This document shows, in pieces, positions 62,599 through 64,000 of a DNA stretch of 64,000 nt (the first letter of the stretch is position 1; each line of letters starts with the position of its first letter). Below the pieces are notes generated by a model. It worked only from the letters and a program-made list of their open reading frames with translations, did no database searches and was not told where the DNA came from. Source of the stretch: Variovorax paradoxus NBRC 15149 (GTDB taxonomy: Bacteria; Pseudomonadota; Gammaproteobacteria; Burkholderiales; Burkholderiaceae_C); the NCBI RefSeq assembly GCF_001591365.1, contig NZ_BCUT01000006.1, positions 1 through 64,000 on the forward strand, written 5' to 3'. The position numbers and the translations under genes were made by a program.

Positions 62599-64000
62599 TC
62601 GGGCGCTGCGGCGCGCCGTGCGGGCCAGGTCTTGGCATGCCGTGTGTAGGCGCCGAGCAGGTGGGTGCTGCCGTCGATCAGGCTTTGCGACACGTCGGTG
62701 CGAAACAGGTTGGCGCCGCTCAGGTCGGCCTGCGCGAAGACGGCCTTCGAGAAGTTGGCGTCGATGAGGTTGGCGCCGCGCAAGCTGGCGCCGGTGAGGT
62801 CGGCGCGCACGAAGAGGCTCTCGCCCGCGACGAGCCGCTCGAGCTTGGCGCCCTGCAGCGCGCATTCCGAAAAATCGCAGTTGTCCAGGCGCGCTTCGCG
62901 CAGGTCCGCCTGTTGCAGCGACGTCGTGCGCAGGCCGCATTGCTTGAGCGCGGCGCGGCGCAATACCGCGCCGGCCAGCGTGCTGCCGTGCGCGAAGCTG
63001 CAGGCATCGAGCCGGGCGTCGGAGAAGTCGACCGACCGGCTGCAGTCGCTCGTGACGAAGCTGCAGCGCACCAGGGACGCATTGGTGAAGCGCACATCCT
63101 CCAGCGCGCATTCGAGCCATACCACCTGCTGGAAGGAGGCGCCGTCGAAGGCCATGCCGCTCATGCGCAGCTTCGTCAGGAAGACCTGGTGCCAGTCGGA
63201 GCCGCGAAAGTCGCAATGGCTCATCTCGCTTTCGGTGAAGCGCGTCTGGTCGAGCACGGTGTTGGCCATGCTGCAGGACGCGAAGCGCGTCTTCTCGCAG
63301 TTGGCGCTGCTCAGGTCGGCGCCGGAGAAATCGGCGAACTCGCAGTGCGCGCCGCCGAGGTTGGCGTTGCGGAAGGTCGCACTGGCCAGCGAGGTGCGCG
63401 AGAGCCGGGCCCGTGCCAGCACCGCGCCGCTGAAGTTGGCGTCCGACAGTTGCGCGTTGTCGAGGTTGGCGTCTTCGAGCGCGGCGCCGGAGAAGTCGGC
63501 CCCGCGCAGGTCCATGCCCGAGAGATCGGCCCCGACGAGCCGCATGCCCGAGAAATTGCGCGCCCCGGGCGCGGCCTCGGCCAGCCGCCGCCGGATCTTC
63601 GCGGCGCGGAACGAGGGCATGGGCGGCGCGGCGTCGGACAGGTGGGCGCCGTGGAGGTAGCCCTGCCTGATCTGCGCGGTCATCCGATCCTTGGTGCCCA
63701 GGGAGATGAGCGTGGGCGGGGGGCTTTCGGGGTTCCCGGCGGGTGGCGCGGCGGCAAGCTGTTCGAGCTGCCGTATCAGCGCGTCGGGATCGAAGCGCTG
63801 CGGCTGCTCGCGGCTTTTCTGCAGCAGCGCGGGGTCGATTTCTTCCTCCTGCCTGCGGCGCATCTGTTCGCCCTGGGCTTGCAGGTTTTTTCGGGCTTCC
63901 ATCATTTCCCCTTGCAAGCGCTCGAAGTACTCGGGCACGTCGTCGAATTCCAGCGGCGCGGCCGGGGGCTGGGGCGCGGGCAGGTACTTGTCGGGATCGA
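62595..64000 (-). CDS. pentapeptide-repeat protein, T6SS accessory (partial, 5' end outside)
   Basis: At least 468 residues are visible and the frame stays open to the right edge, so the gene begins beyond it. The first visible part reads DPDKYLPAPQPPAAPLEFDD then a Gln/Glu-rich helical linker (EYFERLQGEMMEARKNLQAQ) and a proline-containing segment. About 300 residues of pentapeptide repeats follow (ADLSGMDLRGADFSGAALED and on). The layout is that of DUF2169 proteins with a C-terminal pentapeptide domain, which sit in type VI secretion clusters; the DUF2169 part would be off the window. Confidence 0.75.
   Translation of the reverse strand, partial: DPDKYLPAPQPPAAPLEFDDVPEYFERLQGEMMEARKNLQAQGEQMRRRQEEEIDPALLQKSREQPQRFDPDALIRQLEQLAAAPPAGNPESPPPTLISLGTKDRMTAQIRQGYLHGAHLSDAAPPMPSFRAAKIRRRLAEAAPGARNFSGMRLVGADLSGMDLRGADFSGAALEDANLDNAQLSDANFSGAVLARARLSRTSLASATFRNANLGGAHCEFADFSGADLSSANCEKTRFASCSMANTVLDQTRFTESEMSHCDFRGSDWHQVFLTKLRMSGMAFDGASFQQVVWLECALEDVRFTNASLVRCSFVTSDCSRSVDFSDARLDACSFAHGSTLAGAVLRRAALKQCGLRTTSLQQADLREARLDNCDFSECALQGAKLERLVAGESLFVRADLTGASLRGANLIDANFSKAVFAQADLSGANLFRTDVSQSLIDGSTHLLGAYTRHAKTWPARRAAAPE

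Noticed and set aside
61549..64000. Tandem repeats suggestive of a CRISPR or DNA satellite
   Set aside because: The periodicity is 15 nt and comes from pentapeptide coding repeats; there are no identical repeats with unique spacers.

Overview
The window looks like a chromosomal segment of a Variovorax-like betaproteobacterium (Comamonadaceae, Burkholderiales). The signs are very high G+C with long antisense shadow reading frames, tight operons whose genes repeatedly overlap by ATGA, a tRNA-Thr(CGT)/fbp/pepN/prfB housekeeping block, and many Bug-type periplasmic receptors. The genus is inferred from memory of gene content; no search was run.

About 2/3 of the window (1-38 kb) reads as an organosulfonate catabolic region. 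In order it holds: a TauABC-type ABC importer (0.2-2.9 kb); a [2Fe-2S]/molybdopterin/triheme-cytochrome dehydrogenase operon (3.9-7.9 kb); a divergent IclR regulator with a GMC dehydrogenase and MFS carrier that match the isethionate set iseR/iseJ/iseU (9.2-13.1 kb); a sulfoacetate set with an IclR regulator, a Bug receptor, acylating sulfoacetaldehyde dehydrogenase SauS, CoA ligase SauT and a TauE/SafE exporter (14.2-19.9 kb); CobS/CobT-like AAA+/VWA proteins and another IclR regulator (20.3-23.9 kb); sulfoacetaldehyde acetyltransferase Xsc with acetate kinase (24.0-27.1 kb); a sulfolactate set with Bug receptor, ComC, SlcC, SuyB and SuyA, plus a divergent GntR regulator (27.0-32.4 kb); and a LysR regulator divergent from SoeABC sulfite dehydrogenase (32.4-38.1 kb).

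The expected flow is: isethionate (IseJ) and sulfoacetate (SauT, SauS) give sulfoacetaldehyde, which Xsc splits to acetyl phosphate and sulfite. SlcC and ComC interconvert the sulfolactate enantiomers through sulfopyruvate, and SuyAB releases sulfite and pyruvate. Acetate kinase here and a Pta-like acyltransferase at 45.5 kb can handle acetyl phosphate. Sulfite is either oxidised by SoeABC at the inner membrane or exported by the TauE-like carrier. Taurine deamination genes (tpa or tauXY) are not in the window.

From 38 kb the content changes: a PaoABC-like aldehyde oxidoreductase, a class A penicillin-binding protein, the Pta-like enzyme, an orphan antitoxin with the remains of its toxin, a DUF4124 protein, tRNA-Thr, fbp, a lipoprotein, pepN, a HAD phosphatase, prfB with its programmed +1 frameshift, a Fic protein, a methionine-type ABC system with two divergently encoded MetQ receptors, a cupin, a methyltransferase, and a type VI secretion accessory cluster (DUF4150 PAAR-like, DUF3540, two pentapeptide-repeat proteins) that runs off the right edge.

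The oddest things seen are: a short palindromic repeat that appears to have thrown the start of soeB out of frame; two related MITE-like elements sharing a 12-bp terminal inverted repeat; a CobS/CobT pair without CobN inside the sulfonate region; an acetate kinase with an apparent CTG start; a decayed toxin next to an intact antitoxin; and an acireductone-dioxygenase-like cupin lacking most metal ligands. No rRNA, CRISPR array, prophage or complete insertion sequence was seen.
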